A stretch of 64,000 bases of DNA from Siphonodentalium dalli. Its lineage: Eukaryota > Mollusca > Scaphopoda > Gadilida > Siphonodentaliidae. Within the stretch, counting starts at the first letter, position 1, and the number at the start of each line of letters is the position of its first letter. The notes under the pieces were generated by a model. The model was not told the DNA's origin. It was given only the letters and a program-made list of their open reading frames with translations, and ran no database searches. Where the stretch lies: positions 183,626,209 to 183,690,208 of the forward strand of contig CP136064.1 in NCBI GenBank assembly GCA_032622095.1. The letters are read 5' to 3'. Made by a program: the position numbers and the translations under genes. Shown here piece after piece: positions 27,601 to 39,600 of the stretch.

Positions 27601-30600
27601 TTTGGTGATGCTAGCCCGCTATGCGGGGTAGCATCACTAAATTCACCTTCTGGGAACCTCATTCTGCAAATGACAGACACCCTATTTCAAGGCTTGCACC
27701 ATTGGAGTAATTAATACTGTCAGCCATGGTGAAAAACGCCAAATACTTCAAGTTTTATGCAATGTATGGTATACAACAACATCTATTTAACAGCTTTGAT
27801 TCCGTTCGACACATGTGCGTCATGCCAACGGATGTGGATTAAATAGACAGAGCACATCAAGCATCTTAATCAAGAATCTTTTATCCACCAGTTGCAGATG
27901 GGCAAGGATATATTTCAGGAAAGTGGAGGTTGATTGAAATGTGACTATGTGTCGTGAGTTATGAAAAAGCATGTTTTGGAACACAATATCGACGAGCTCG
28001 GTCAGAAATATTCTGCATGTGTATGCTTTGATATTCTTCATCCAAACGGAGCCATGTCGGTTTAATTTATCCAGAACCTTTTGTTTGAGTTTTATAGATG
28101 AACCTACCTTTCCCCCTTTCGTTCCTTTACACGTGCATATATTCCTGACACAACCTGTACATCCCTGAAAGAAGAAAAAATTGTTTAACAAACTGCAGCA
28201 AAAATGTGATTGTTTTTAGTTATTGCACGATATACCAGTGTTTCCGCTAGAGGTTGGGTATAGGTTACAAACAACTAATTATATAGAGTTACTCTTCTTG
28301 AATTTGTGTAGGGAAACTCGAGTCAGCATAAAAAAAAATTCTGGCTGCTGATTGGTTGATTATCATTGAGGGAAATATCCCTAATCGGAAACAGAAAATC
28401 ATAGCCTACGAAAATATGGCGATCGTGTATGTTTAGATGTCCAGGAAGAGTCTGGTGCCGTCCAGAAGTTACGGAAGGGGTCTGGGTATTTTTATGCCGC
28501 TGATTTTTTTGCAGTAAATGGGGTAGTTGTAGAAATGCAAGATTATCGTTTGAAAAAAATACCGAAAAGGGCGCGTTTGTTGTCACATACTGGTGCAGAG
28601 GATGACGTTCTAAGGGAAATTTTACCACTTGAAGTTCAACTAGGTCAAACCCATGGCCGGCGGGACTTTTAGTTAACACTGTCGCCTATGGAAAATAATT
28701 AGTTGTGTGTAACCTATAGGCAAAAAAATCACATTTTTCAAATATCGTTCAGGGCAGCGAATTTAGGAACACTGATAAACAAAGACTGACTCGTTTTGTT
28801 GAGTTATTATATTTTCACGCCCTACAGACCCATTTTCAGATTATGCGAGACATTTATTAACCCTCTGTCGCCGGAACTTCAACTTTTTCCGGAGGCGAAA
28901 TTTTCTGAAAATCATCCATTTTGTGCATATGGGTGGACCTTTAATGTTCAAAATAACACAGTCGATGTGATGGAAGTTTCTCTGATAGAAATTCGACTCA
29001 AACTCCTGAAAAGTACTGAAATTTAAAGGGACATTCGCCTATCATTGAACCAAACCATCATCGGATGGTGAAATTTTGAGGGGGGGGGGGTATGTTTCAA
29101 ATGCAATTAAACATTGTATTGTTCAAAATTAGATAAATTCCTTAAAACGTATGGTAGATATACGTGACTAGTTTTCAAATCTTATACATATTACATTATA
29201 TCGTGTGCGTTATGCACGCGAGTCAGTTTTTACAAATTAAATTATGATGAAAAACCCTGAATTTGGGGTGTGGTCACATTTGTGGTCATAATATCCCCAC
29301 TAGTGAGTGGATGTACATGGGACATGCGACACTGTGCAGTATATATGTCTATGACAAGCCTGACATGAGACATTAGTATCTTTTCTACTAAACTGCGCTT
29401 CCAGATTTATCAGGATTCTATTACTGGTGTTATTTCTTACCCCAAACAAATTGTTAATTTTAAAACGGAGTATGTGGGTTAAATGACCGCTGGGAGATAA
29501 TAGGATGTCCAATGACTCCTATATTTCTATTGTATCACGGTAAAGCTTTTTTTGTAAAATTGGCGCGGTTTACACGATCAAACTTCAAATTTCTTTTCAA
29601 TTATAGGTTACAAACAACTAATTATATAGAGTTACTCTTCTTGAATTTGTGTAGGGAAACTCGAGTCAGCATAAAAAAAAATTCTGGCTGCTGATTGGTT
29701 GATTATCATTGAGGGAAATATCCCTAATCGGAAACAGAAAATCATAGCCTACGTAAATATGGCGATCGTGTATGTTTAGATGTCCAGGAAGAGTCTGGTG
29801 CCGTCCAGAAGTTACGGAAGGGGTCTGGGTATTTTTATGCCGCTGATTTTTTTGCAGTAAATGGGGTAGTTGTAGAAATGCAAGATTATCGTTTGAAAAA
29901 AATACCGAAAAGGGCGCGTTTGTTGTCACATACTGGTGCAGAGGATGACGTTCTAAGGGAAATTTTACCACTTGAAGTTCAACTAGGTCAAACCCATGGC
30001 CGGCGGGACTTTTAGTTAAAGGCACGTGCGGCCTTAATTGTCGAAAATATTCATATTTGTTCCAAACACCGTAAACAGAAAAACATTAAAACGCATACAG
30101 TTCCGTTCATATATACCATGACCATCGCGTAAACATTATGTTATCATAGAGACCTACTATATTTTACCTAAGCAAGAGCCTGATTGTGTTACAGAAGACA
30201 GCACAATGCTACTGGCTAATCACACACAAATGGCATAAACGCTCTTTATTAGTTCCATATCAGGTATTCACCAACAAAGAACGCTCTTTATGTTTACCGT
30301 CATAATATAAACAAACACCAGCAAAGTAACTTTTTATGCTTTTGTTTACATAACAATGGTCAAATATATGACCATAACATACTGTTTATGCGATATTTCT
30401 TATTTGTATACGGACAAAGTCTATCTACATTTTGATGTTCTTTCTGTTTGTGGCGGTTTTTGACGGGTGTAGATATTTTCACAGGATACCCACCGCCAAG
30501 GCCAACCGTGTCTTTAACACTGTCGCCTATGGAAAATAATTAGTTGTGTGTAACCTATAGGCAAAAAAATCACATTTTTCAAATATCGTTCAGGGCAGCG

Positions 30601-33600
30601 AATTTAGGAACACTGATAAACAAAGACTGACTCGTTTTGTTGAGTTATTATATTTTCACGCCCTACAGACCCATTTTCAGATTATGCGAGACATTTATTA
30701 ACCCTCTGTCGCCGGAACTTCAACTTTTTCCGGAGGCGAAATTTTCTGAAAATCATCCATTTTGTGCATATGGGTGGACCTTTAATGTTCAAAATAACAC
30801 AGTCGATGTGATGGAAGTTTCTCTGATAGAAATTCGACTCAAACTCCTGAAAAGTACTGAAATTTAAAGGGACATTCGCCTATCATTGAACCAAACCATC
30901 ATCGGATGGTGAAATTTTGAGGGGGGGGGGGGGGTCTATTTCAAATGCAATTAAACATTGTATTGTTCAAAATTAGATAAATTCCTTAAAACGTATGGTA
31001 GATATACGTGACTAGTTTTCAAATCTTATACATATTACATTATATCGTGTGCGTTATGCACGCGAGTCGGTTTTTACAAATTAAATTATGATGAAAAACC
31101 CTGAATTTGGGGTGTGGTCACATTTGTGGTCATAATATCCCCACTAGTGAGTGGATGTACATGGGACATGCGACACTGTGCAGTATATATGTCTATGACA
31201 AGCCTGACATGAGACATTAGTATCTTTTCTACTAAACTGCGCTTCCAGATTTATCAGGATTCTATTACTGGTGTTATTTCTTACCCCAAACAAATTGTTA
31301 ATTTTAAAACGGGGTATGTGGGTTAAATGACCGCTGGGAGATAATAGGATGTCCAATGACTCCTATATTTCTATTGTATCACGGTAAAGCTTTTTTTGTA
31401 AAATTGGCGCGGTTTACACGATCAAACTTCAAATTTCTTTTCAATTATAGGTTACAAACAACTAATTATATAGAGTTACTCTTCTTGAATTTGTGTAGGG
31501 AAACTCGAGTCAGCATAAAAAAAAATTCTGGCTGCTGATTGGTTGATTATCATTGAGGGAAATATCCCTAATCGGAAACAGAAAATCATAGCCTACGTAA
31601 ATATGGCGATCGTGTATGTTTAGATGTCCAGGAAGAGTCTGGTGCCGTCCAGAAGTTACGGAAGGGGTCTGGGTATTTTTATGCCGCTGATTTTTTTGCA
31701 GTAAATGGGGTAGTTGTAGAAATGCAAGATTATCGTTTGAAAAAAATACCGAAAAGGGCGCGTTTGTTGTCACATACTGGTGCAGAGGATGACGTTCTAA
31801 GGGAAATTTTACCACTTGAAGTTCAACTAGGTCAAACCCATGGCCGGCGGGACTTTTAGTTAACACTGTCGCCTATGGAAAATAATTAGTTGTGTGTAAC
31901 CTATAGGCAAAAAAATCACATTTTTCAAATATCGTTCAGGGCAGCGAATTTAGGAACACTGATAAACAAAGACTGACTCGTTTTGTTGAGTTATTATATT
32001 TTCACGCCCTACAGACCCATTTTCAGATTATGCGAGACATTTATTAACCCTCTGTCGCCGGAACTTCAACTTTTTCCGGAGGCGAAATTTTCTGAAAATC
32101 ATCCATTTTGTGCATATGGGTGGACCTTTAATGTTCAAAATAACACAGTCGATGTGATGGAAGTTTCTCTGATAGAAATTCGACTCAAACTCCTGAAAAG
32201 TACTGAAATTTAAAGGGACATTCGCCTATCATTGAACCAAACCATCATCGGATGGTGAAATTTTGAGGGGGGGGGGGGGGGGGGTCTATTTCAAATGCAA
32301 TTAAACATTGTATTGTTCAAAATTAGATAAATTCCTTAAAACGTATGGTAGATATACGTGACTAGTTTTCAAATCTTATACATATTACATTATATCGTGT
32401 GCGTTATGCACGCGAGTCGGTTTTTACAAATTAAATTATGATGAAAAACCCTGAATTTGGGGTGTGGTCACATTTGTGGTCATAATATCCCCACTAGTGA
32501 GTGGATGTACATGGGACATGCGACACTGTGCAGTATATATGTCTATGACAAGCCTGACATGAGACATTAGTATCTTTTCTACTAAACTGCGCTTCCAGAT
32601 TTATCAGGATTCTATTACTGGTGTTATTTCTTACCCCAAACAAATTGTTAATTTTAAAACGGGGTATGTGGGTTAAATGACCGCTGGGAGATAATAGGAT
32701 GTCCAATTACTCCTATATTTCTATTGTATCACGGTAAAGCTTTTTTTGTAAAATTGGCGCAGTTTACACGATCAAACTTCAAATTTCTTTTCAATTATAG
32801 GTTACAAACAACTAATTATATAGAGTTACTCTTCTTGAATTTGTGTAGGGAAACTCGAGTCAGCATAAAAAAAAATTCTGGCTGCTGATTGGTTGATTAT
32901 CATTGAGGGAAATATCCCTAATCGGAAACAGAAAATCATAGCCTACGTAAATATGGCGATCGTGTATGTTTAGATGTCCAGGAAGAGTCTGGTGCCGTCC
33001 AGAAGTTACGGAAGGGGTCTGGGTATTTTTATGCCGCTGATTTTTTTGCAGTAAATGGGGTAGTTGTAGAAATGCAAGATTATCGTTTGAAAAAAATACC
33101 GAAAAGGGCGCGTTTGTTGTCACATACTGGTGCAGAGGATGACGTTCTAAGGGAAATTTTACCACTTGAAGTTCAACTAGGTCAAACCCATGGCCGGCGG
33201 GACTTTTAGTTAACACTGTCGCCTATGGAAAATAATTAGTTGTGTGTAACCTAATGGCTCCCATACAGCCGCTGGGTGCAATCCCAGTGAATGCAATCAA
33301 CTGTCAATATTTAATATTAGCCTAGTTTAATAATGGAAATATTTAAAAACAGAAATCATGTTAAATTTGTTAAATAATGGTATCTAATCATTTCCACCAG
33401 ATGCACTCCCATTTTAAATTTTTGGCAAGAAGAGACTTCACGGTACTAAGGAACAACCACACATACATATAGCAGCGCAATTGATCTTTAAATAGACTTC
33501 ACAATCTTTGCATCAATCATTCGGAAAACAACGCCAGCCTCTGCTATGTATCTGTATACTACAACACATCAAGGAGTTCAAACTTCAAAATAATATAAAT

Positions 33601-36600
33601 GGTGGATTTCCGTATACTGAATGGAGACTGACTAAGTTGTCGAATGTGAAAGTCCGGAATCACGTTGATCAAGAGTTACTTCCAATCCATCACCCATTGC
33701 AGTGACATCCATTTGAATTTATGACGAAGTGAGCTGCATGCATATTTTAGTAATATTGTCTTTCCTGTTGCTTCTGGTATCATTACATAAGTGGTACATT
33801 ATCTATTGCATAGAAGATGTATTAATTATCCTATACATGTATAATTTAAGATCTATGATGATATCTTATTGTAAATATTTTTATTTGTTATGGCTACTGA
33901 TTTAAATTTTCTCCGATTTGATCATATATAGCCGAAATATTGATATACTCGATACAACGATATTATATACATAAATGAACGATTCGAGATTCAATGTGAT
34001 CTTTTGCTCACTTTGATTTGAAATGAAAACCCCACGATTCCCAGCTAGTGCCCTGATGATCTTTCTATTTATCAGACAGAATAAATGCATCTGGGGGGGG
34101 GGGGGGGGGGGGGGGGGGTAATAAGAGGGAAGGAAACACTTAAAGGAACCCAATCCCAATAAACAACTCTATTGAAACAGGGTCTCTTCAGTTATATTTA
34201 AAAATACTTAAGATTTCTTCTGCCTCATGCACATGGAGCCAGGCATTTCAACCGTGGTATTCAAATAACCAGAGAGGCTACATAAATCTCTGGAAATCGG
34301 CAGAATATAAAAATATTTTTTGACAAAACATTTCCTTTAAATAGTCAATCAAGCCATTCACAAGTTCAGATCATAAACTTTTTATGACAGTTATTCATTT
34401 CCAATCAATCAATACAGTTGCTGAGAACGCTCCTTTAAAAAGTATGAACAAAGTAATCTTTTTGACATTTTTATTGTTATAGTATACAATATGCATGACA
34501 TGGTCTTCAGATAGCATAAATTCTTTCAGGTGGTGAACCAGAATAACAATTAAGTAGTTTTCTGCGTAGGTCTATCTAAACTGTCCACATCCTGAGATAG
34601 CTTAGGTGTTGAAACACAGGCTAGGTGTGGAAACCCCTTAACAAAGAAATATATTCCCTGCGTTGTTTGTTCAAAGTTATAAAGTCCCACCCCCTCCCCA
34701 GAACAGATCAGAACTTCAAAAAGTTCTCAGGTTTTGAAAAGGTAGAATATTATCTCAGAGCAGAAGAGATACATGACATGATCCACTTGAAAAATGGTCA
34801 ATATAATTTAAGTTGTGCAGTGAGCATCATTGCACCCAAAAAAAACCAGTCACTTCACACTCAGTATAATAGACTCCAAAGACAATGGTCTCGCTAACAA
34901 AGTTCATCACAGTGATCAGGTACAAATTGATGGCTTTGATAAGCTTACAAGTATTATTTAATCCCCGCCTTTGTTCTCAATGACAGGAAGTAATATATAT
35001 AAAGAACTCTATTCATATAATAATTCTGGGTGTATCTCTTATAAACACAAACCAGCTGTTCTGGCTGCTGGTATTATCCCTCTAACTCCTACACTGAAGT
35101 ATTAAATGGTGTGTGGTAAGCTGATGTCTACACAGAGCAGATGAACAATAGCACTTTGTACGTCAGCCTCCCCAAAGTCTTTAAACAATAGTCTACTACG
35201 AACTATAGCATGTATTAGTCATAATAAGCTTTGTGATATTCAAACAATATTGAATATGATTATCCCATAACAGTATAAACCTACAAATCACTTCCTGAAG
35301 GTGTGCTCTCATGCACAAATTCTTTACAGAAAACTCCTGGGAACCAGGATTTAGTCTGAAATATGGCTTGTTGCCCTTCATCAGAAAGCTTTCGAGCTTC
35401 CGATGAATGGCAATAAGCCATATTTCCGATTAAATCCTGAAAAGTTACCCAAAATTCTGCTGTGGTTAAGGAGTCGATTATAATTAGGGCATTACTGTAC
35501 GATACCTATAGCAGCCAAAGATGCCAGGGGAGAGTGGGTAAAGTGAGCAGCTTCCATAAAGGGGGACACTTAAAACAGTTTTTTAAAACCCACATTTGTG
35601 GGTAAACTAGTCTATAGTTACCTGTTAGAGTGTCAATGTGAATATTTATCGTTTTCCCCAATCCCAAAAGCAAATACAAGTTGGTTATTAAGCTCAATTG
35701 CTGGTAGAGATCTTACTGAAAAGTGAATGAATTAAAGGGACAACATGTTTTTATCCAACAATTTGTTCCTTTTCAATACATATGGATCTGCCATATTCCA
35801 TGGGACTGTGACTACACTATTATATCACTTACGGCTGAAAGAATTTTTTTTTAAATCCCTGCCTGTTTGGAAAATTTTCCCAATGTTATCGGAAACAGAG
35901 CAGTTTTTTTGGTTTTGGCCTTAGGAAATGTTCAGATAATAAGTTCAACATACTTATTATCTGAACATTTCCCACCAATAAATAGGATTCCTTCTGCACT
36001 TTCTATTGTCTCTCGTCTGCTCATATTTCTTGAACATCCCTCCAAATGAATAATAGACCATTCCATGCAATATATACTTTTATGACTTGAGTGGAAGAAT
36101 CCATATTGTATAGAAAGGGCAAAGTCTTCAAAGTGTTTAAAAAGCTGCTTGATTGGCAAAATTCTATGTTTTCTGAATTGCTTTTCCTCGAGCTACAAAT
36201 CATGCTCTTTTCTGAAAATTGAGCCCCTCCCTGGCCTTTGTTGCTTGATAGAAGCCGATACCATGAAAAGCAGTCATGAAGAAACAAGGTTACCCCAATA
36301 TACACATATTTATTTTGTACTACTTGTATTAAAGTAGTTCTATTCCACTAGCTTCCCATGGATACTAAAGCCTGGTTGCAATAAGCAGACAGGCAAATAC
36401 TTGCATATGAGCATTATACAGAAAATGAACTAAATGACCCCTGAATATCTCCTAATTTATGGAGTCAAGATGTGATATTACTTAGGGAGCTACAGAGTTA
36501 AGCCCATTCATCTTTCATAGCCAGGAACACACCCCATGTGGAGTCTGTTGTATTCATTGGTTTAGGATATTTGACATAGATTCCAAGATGGCACCATTGA

Positions 36601-39600
36601 TAACCTTCATTTTGACCCAGTTTAGCAGCAGACTTGCTGATTGTGTCATAGTGAGTTGAATGACCAGAGATTTATAGAAGAAAAAAAGTCTTAAATTTAC
36701 TCTGCATGGACAAAGTTCTACAAAAAATCAAGTGTGCTTCAGACACAATAAATTAAGCTTTATATATGTAAATTATGCTTATATTTGAATATTGTGCTTT
36801 TTATATGTGATTATGTGAAATCCCAATTGCATTCCAAGTCCTGTTTTATTAACCCTCTGGTAAATGAATTAATACTTGATGATGGGTAGTTCAATTATCC
36901 ATATGGATGTTCAGATATTAAGTTCAAGTTTTTATTGAACTCTAAAGTCTGAATATCCATACAAATTAATGACTGGGAATCCAGAGGGGGTTTCTATGGG
37001 ATCCCGTTTTCACATTTATTCCTTATTTGCGCTTAAGTGCAAATGTAAATGATATAGATCTGTGCAGGATATGTCTCTTTTATAAAATATACTAGATCTC
37101 TGGGATGGACACACATTCTTGTGGGCAGGGATGCTTACAATATGAAAATAGGGTGTTTTCCCCTATTTCAAGTCAATAAGTACACCATATGAGGGAATCA
37201 AGCCCCCCAGTAACCCCTAATTCCCTTTTTATGGCCATGGAAATGGTATATATCTGTGCAGGAGATGTCCCTTTAATAAAATATACTAGAGCTCCGGGCA
37301 TGTACCTTTATCCAGATACATCTGGATTAACGTACTTGCTCCAGGAGTGAGGCACCAAATCTTGGGACAATCTTTTTTCTCCACTTTTCGAGTCTGTATG
37401 GGTCTACTAATATGGGCCCATACGAAATATACTATGAGTTAGACTCAATCATTTGCAATTGGAGGGAAGTAAGGGAGTGTTAGGTATTTGCGCTTAAGCC
37501 TTCTGAAAAGACCATGTGAAAATAAAACCCAAGTAAAAAACCAAGTATAAAACCCAATTTTTTGTCCCTCTCTCTCAAATCAATAACTCAGATTGAAAAT
37601 TGGAAATCTCATATTTTGACATGCAATTAATCACTAAATTCATTAAATTTCTATCAACATACGGTAATTATGTTGATGTATAATTATAATTTATTTAAAA
37701 AATAAGAATGGAAAGTACGTGGCCTAAGTATCCATAACTTCCACATATGGTTTGAACTAGTGTTCACAGCTTTAAAGCTGTGATACCCATCTGCTGTATA
37801 TAAGTTCATTAATTAGGGTAATGTGGGGCATAATGCAACGCGGGGCATAATGCGACAGACGGGGCATAATGCGACAGACGGTCATTATCAGGTCATATGA
37901 TTTTTCCATGACTGAAGTTGAATCGCACATTTATTATTTTAGTAAGACCAATCATAGAAGTGAACATCCCAATTGGACCGACATCATTATGACTGTTTAA
38001 TCTCACATGCGAAACGCCGGAGTAGGGGTACCCACATTTGGTGACCCCCTTTTTGAATGGTTTATAACTTCCGGTAGGTCTTGTACATGTTAAAAACGAG
38101 AACATCTTACCACTACCACCAAAGCTACATGCGTATTTTGGTAAAGTAAGACGAGTTATATAGTAAGTTGACCAGTTCTATGTACATCGGTTATTCACAT
38201 TCACTCATATTTGGGGGAGAGACAGGTTGTCTAGTTGTGGGGCATAATGCGACACTCGGGTACAACCAGTACGAGAACAAAATTAGGCATATCGTAAATC
38301 AAACCTGGAAAAATAAATCTTATTGTAACCTTAGTTCAAAAGAAAAGAAATAAAAAAACATATTCGATCATTCCCAAACATTAAAACATGATATAGATAA
38401 ATAATTATTGTTAACCCTACCCCGGCCATTTTCCTGAAATCAAAACTGTATGGTGCTATTTTACCCGCCATAAAGTCAATAAAATGTCTCATTGGTCTGC
38501 TGCTATGATTATACATTCTTTCAATCCACAAAAGAAAAGAAACTGCAGACCGTCTTGCATTTATTATGTTCGGTATATATGCTGATGTTGTAATGTCAAA
38601 TTTGTCGCATTGTACCCCGTGTATGGGGCATAATGCGACGGATTGGGTACGTCGATGGGGAGTAGGCCTAATGCTGTTCAGAAATTGGTGCTTCCCAGGC
38701 AAGTGTGAGTATTAATATATATAGTGGAAATATTTATCTAACTTTTAGTTTAATAATGTGTGCCCTTCCATCGTTTTTAGTGGCATGATGGGGTCTAATG
38801 TGCTTATGTGTCGCATTATGCCCCACATTACCCTACCAGTACCGGTACTTGTGACATAAATATATAAGGCACACTTACTGAGCTAAATGTAAATCACAAA
38901 TGCCAAAAAGATTAATCCACAAGAGTGGATATATATTTAGCTCATAAAAAAAACATACAAATGAATTACTGCACTATACCACCCTCAATACTGATGCCAT
39001 GCATGGTCAATTGATAGAAGGCAAAAAAACCCTGTGCGCCGCCCCCCCCCCCCCCATACAATTTACCCCCTCCCCGTGTTCCACCGCGCCGTACGTGCTA
39101 CAGCGCCCTTTTGTTTCATATCAACTTAGAAGCTCTGACGGTACAAGATTAAGTGGTTAATATAAAACTAAATCCAGTATATGACACACCCAGTTCCGCA
39201 AATAAACCTAAACGCCAGTAATACCAACAATTTCTTTTTTCGATCGCGGTCGGAAAGAACCACTTGCTCACCCGCGAATACTCATTTCTCCCGATTATGC
39301 CACACCTTCTGGGAGTTCCCATTATGTTGATTGACGTGTCAATAATGCAGAAGCTTGAAAAACATACAAAATAGCGACTGGGAGCCGGACTGAAAAAGAC
39401 AATATTTCATAAGATTCTGCAAAATCTTTTATAATGACACAAATTTGACAATTAATTTACGAAACAGCTTTAATTAAAGAAAAGGCAGTAAACCGACAAA
39501 GCGAACAGCGAACCGTGCTTGAGTGTGACGGTATGCCGCTACATTTATGTATATATCTACTATATGTATTAGATATAGCCTAATAATTGGACGCCTTCTA

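Larger units (their letters stand above)
28259..33253. repeat. Tandem array E-S-E-S-E-S-E, about 1.35-kb period
   Basis: Four E units (28259-28718, 29602-30559, 31446-31905, 32796-33253) alternate with three S units (28719-29601, 30560-31445, 31906-32795). E is 460 bp and has inverted ends TATAGGTTACA and TGTAACCTATA; S is about 885 bp. Copies look almost identical, differing at few bases and in the length of a poly-G run inside S. The array begins and ends with E, as if formed by unequal exchange between flanking E copies of a composite E-S-E. E2 carries a later insertion. It lies within intron 1 of the alpha1-like gene. Confidence 0.93.

Noticed and set aside
28323-28679. 118-codon minus-strand frame repeated four times in the array
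   Set aside because: It begins with GTG, not ATG, and lies opposite the 95-codon plus-strand frame, which has better composition.
28796-29026. 76-codon plus-strand frame in each S unit
   Set aside because: It begins with TTG; its first ATG is close to the end. Conservation between copies only reflects recent duplication.
38331-38702. 123-codon minus-strand frame as a transposase
   Set aside because: It contains no recognisable catalytic or DNA-binding motif and overlaps the internal repeats of the element.
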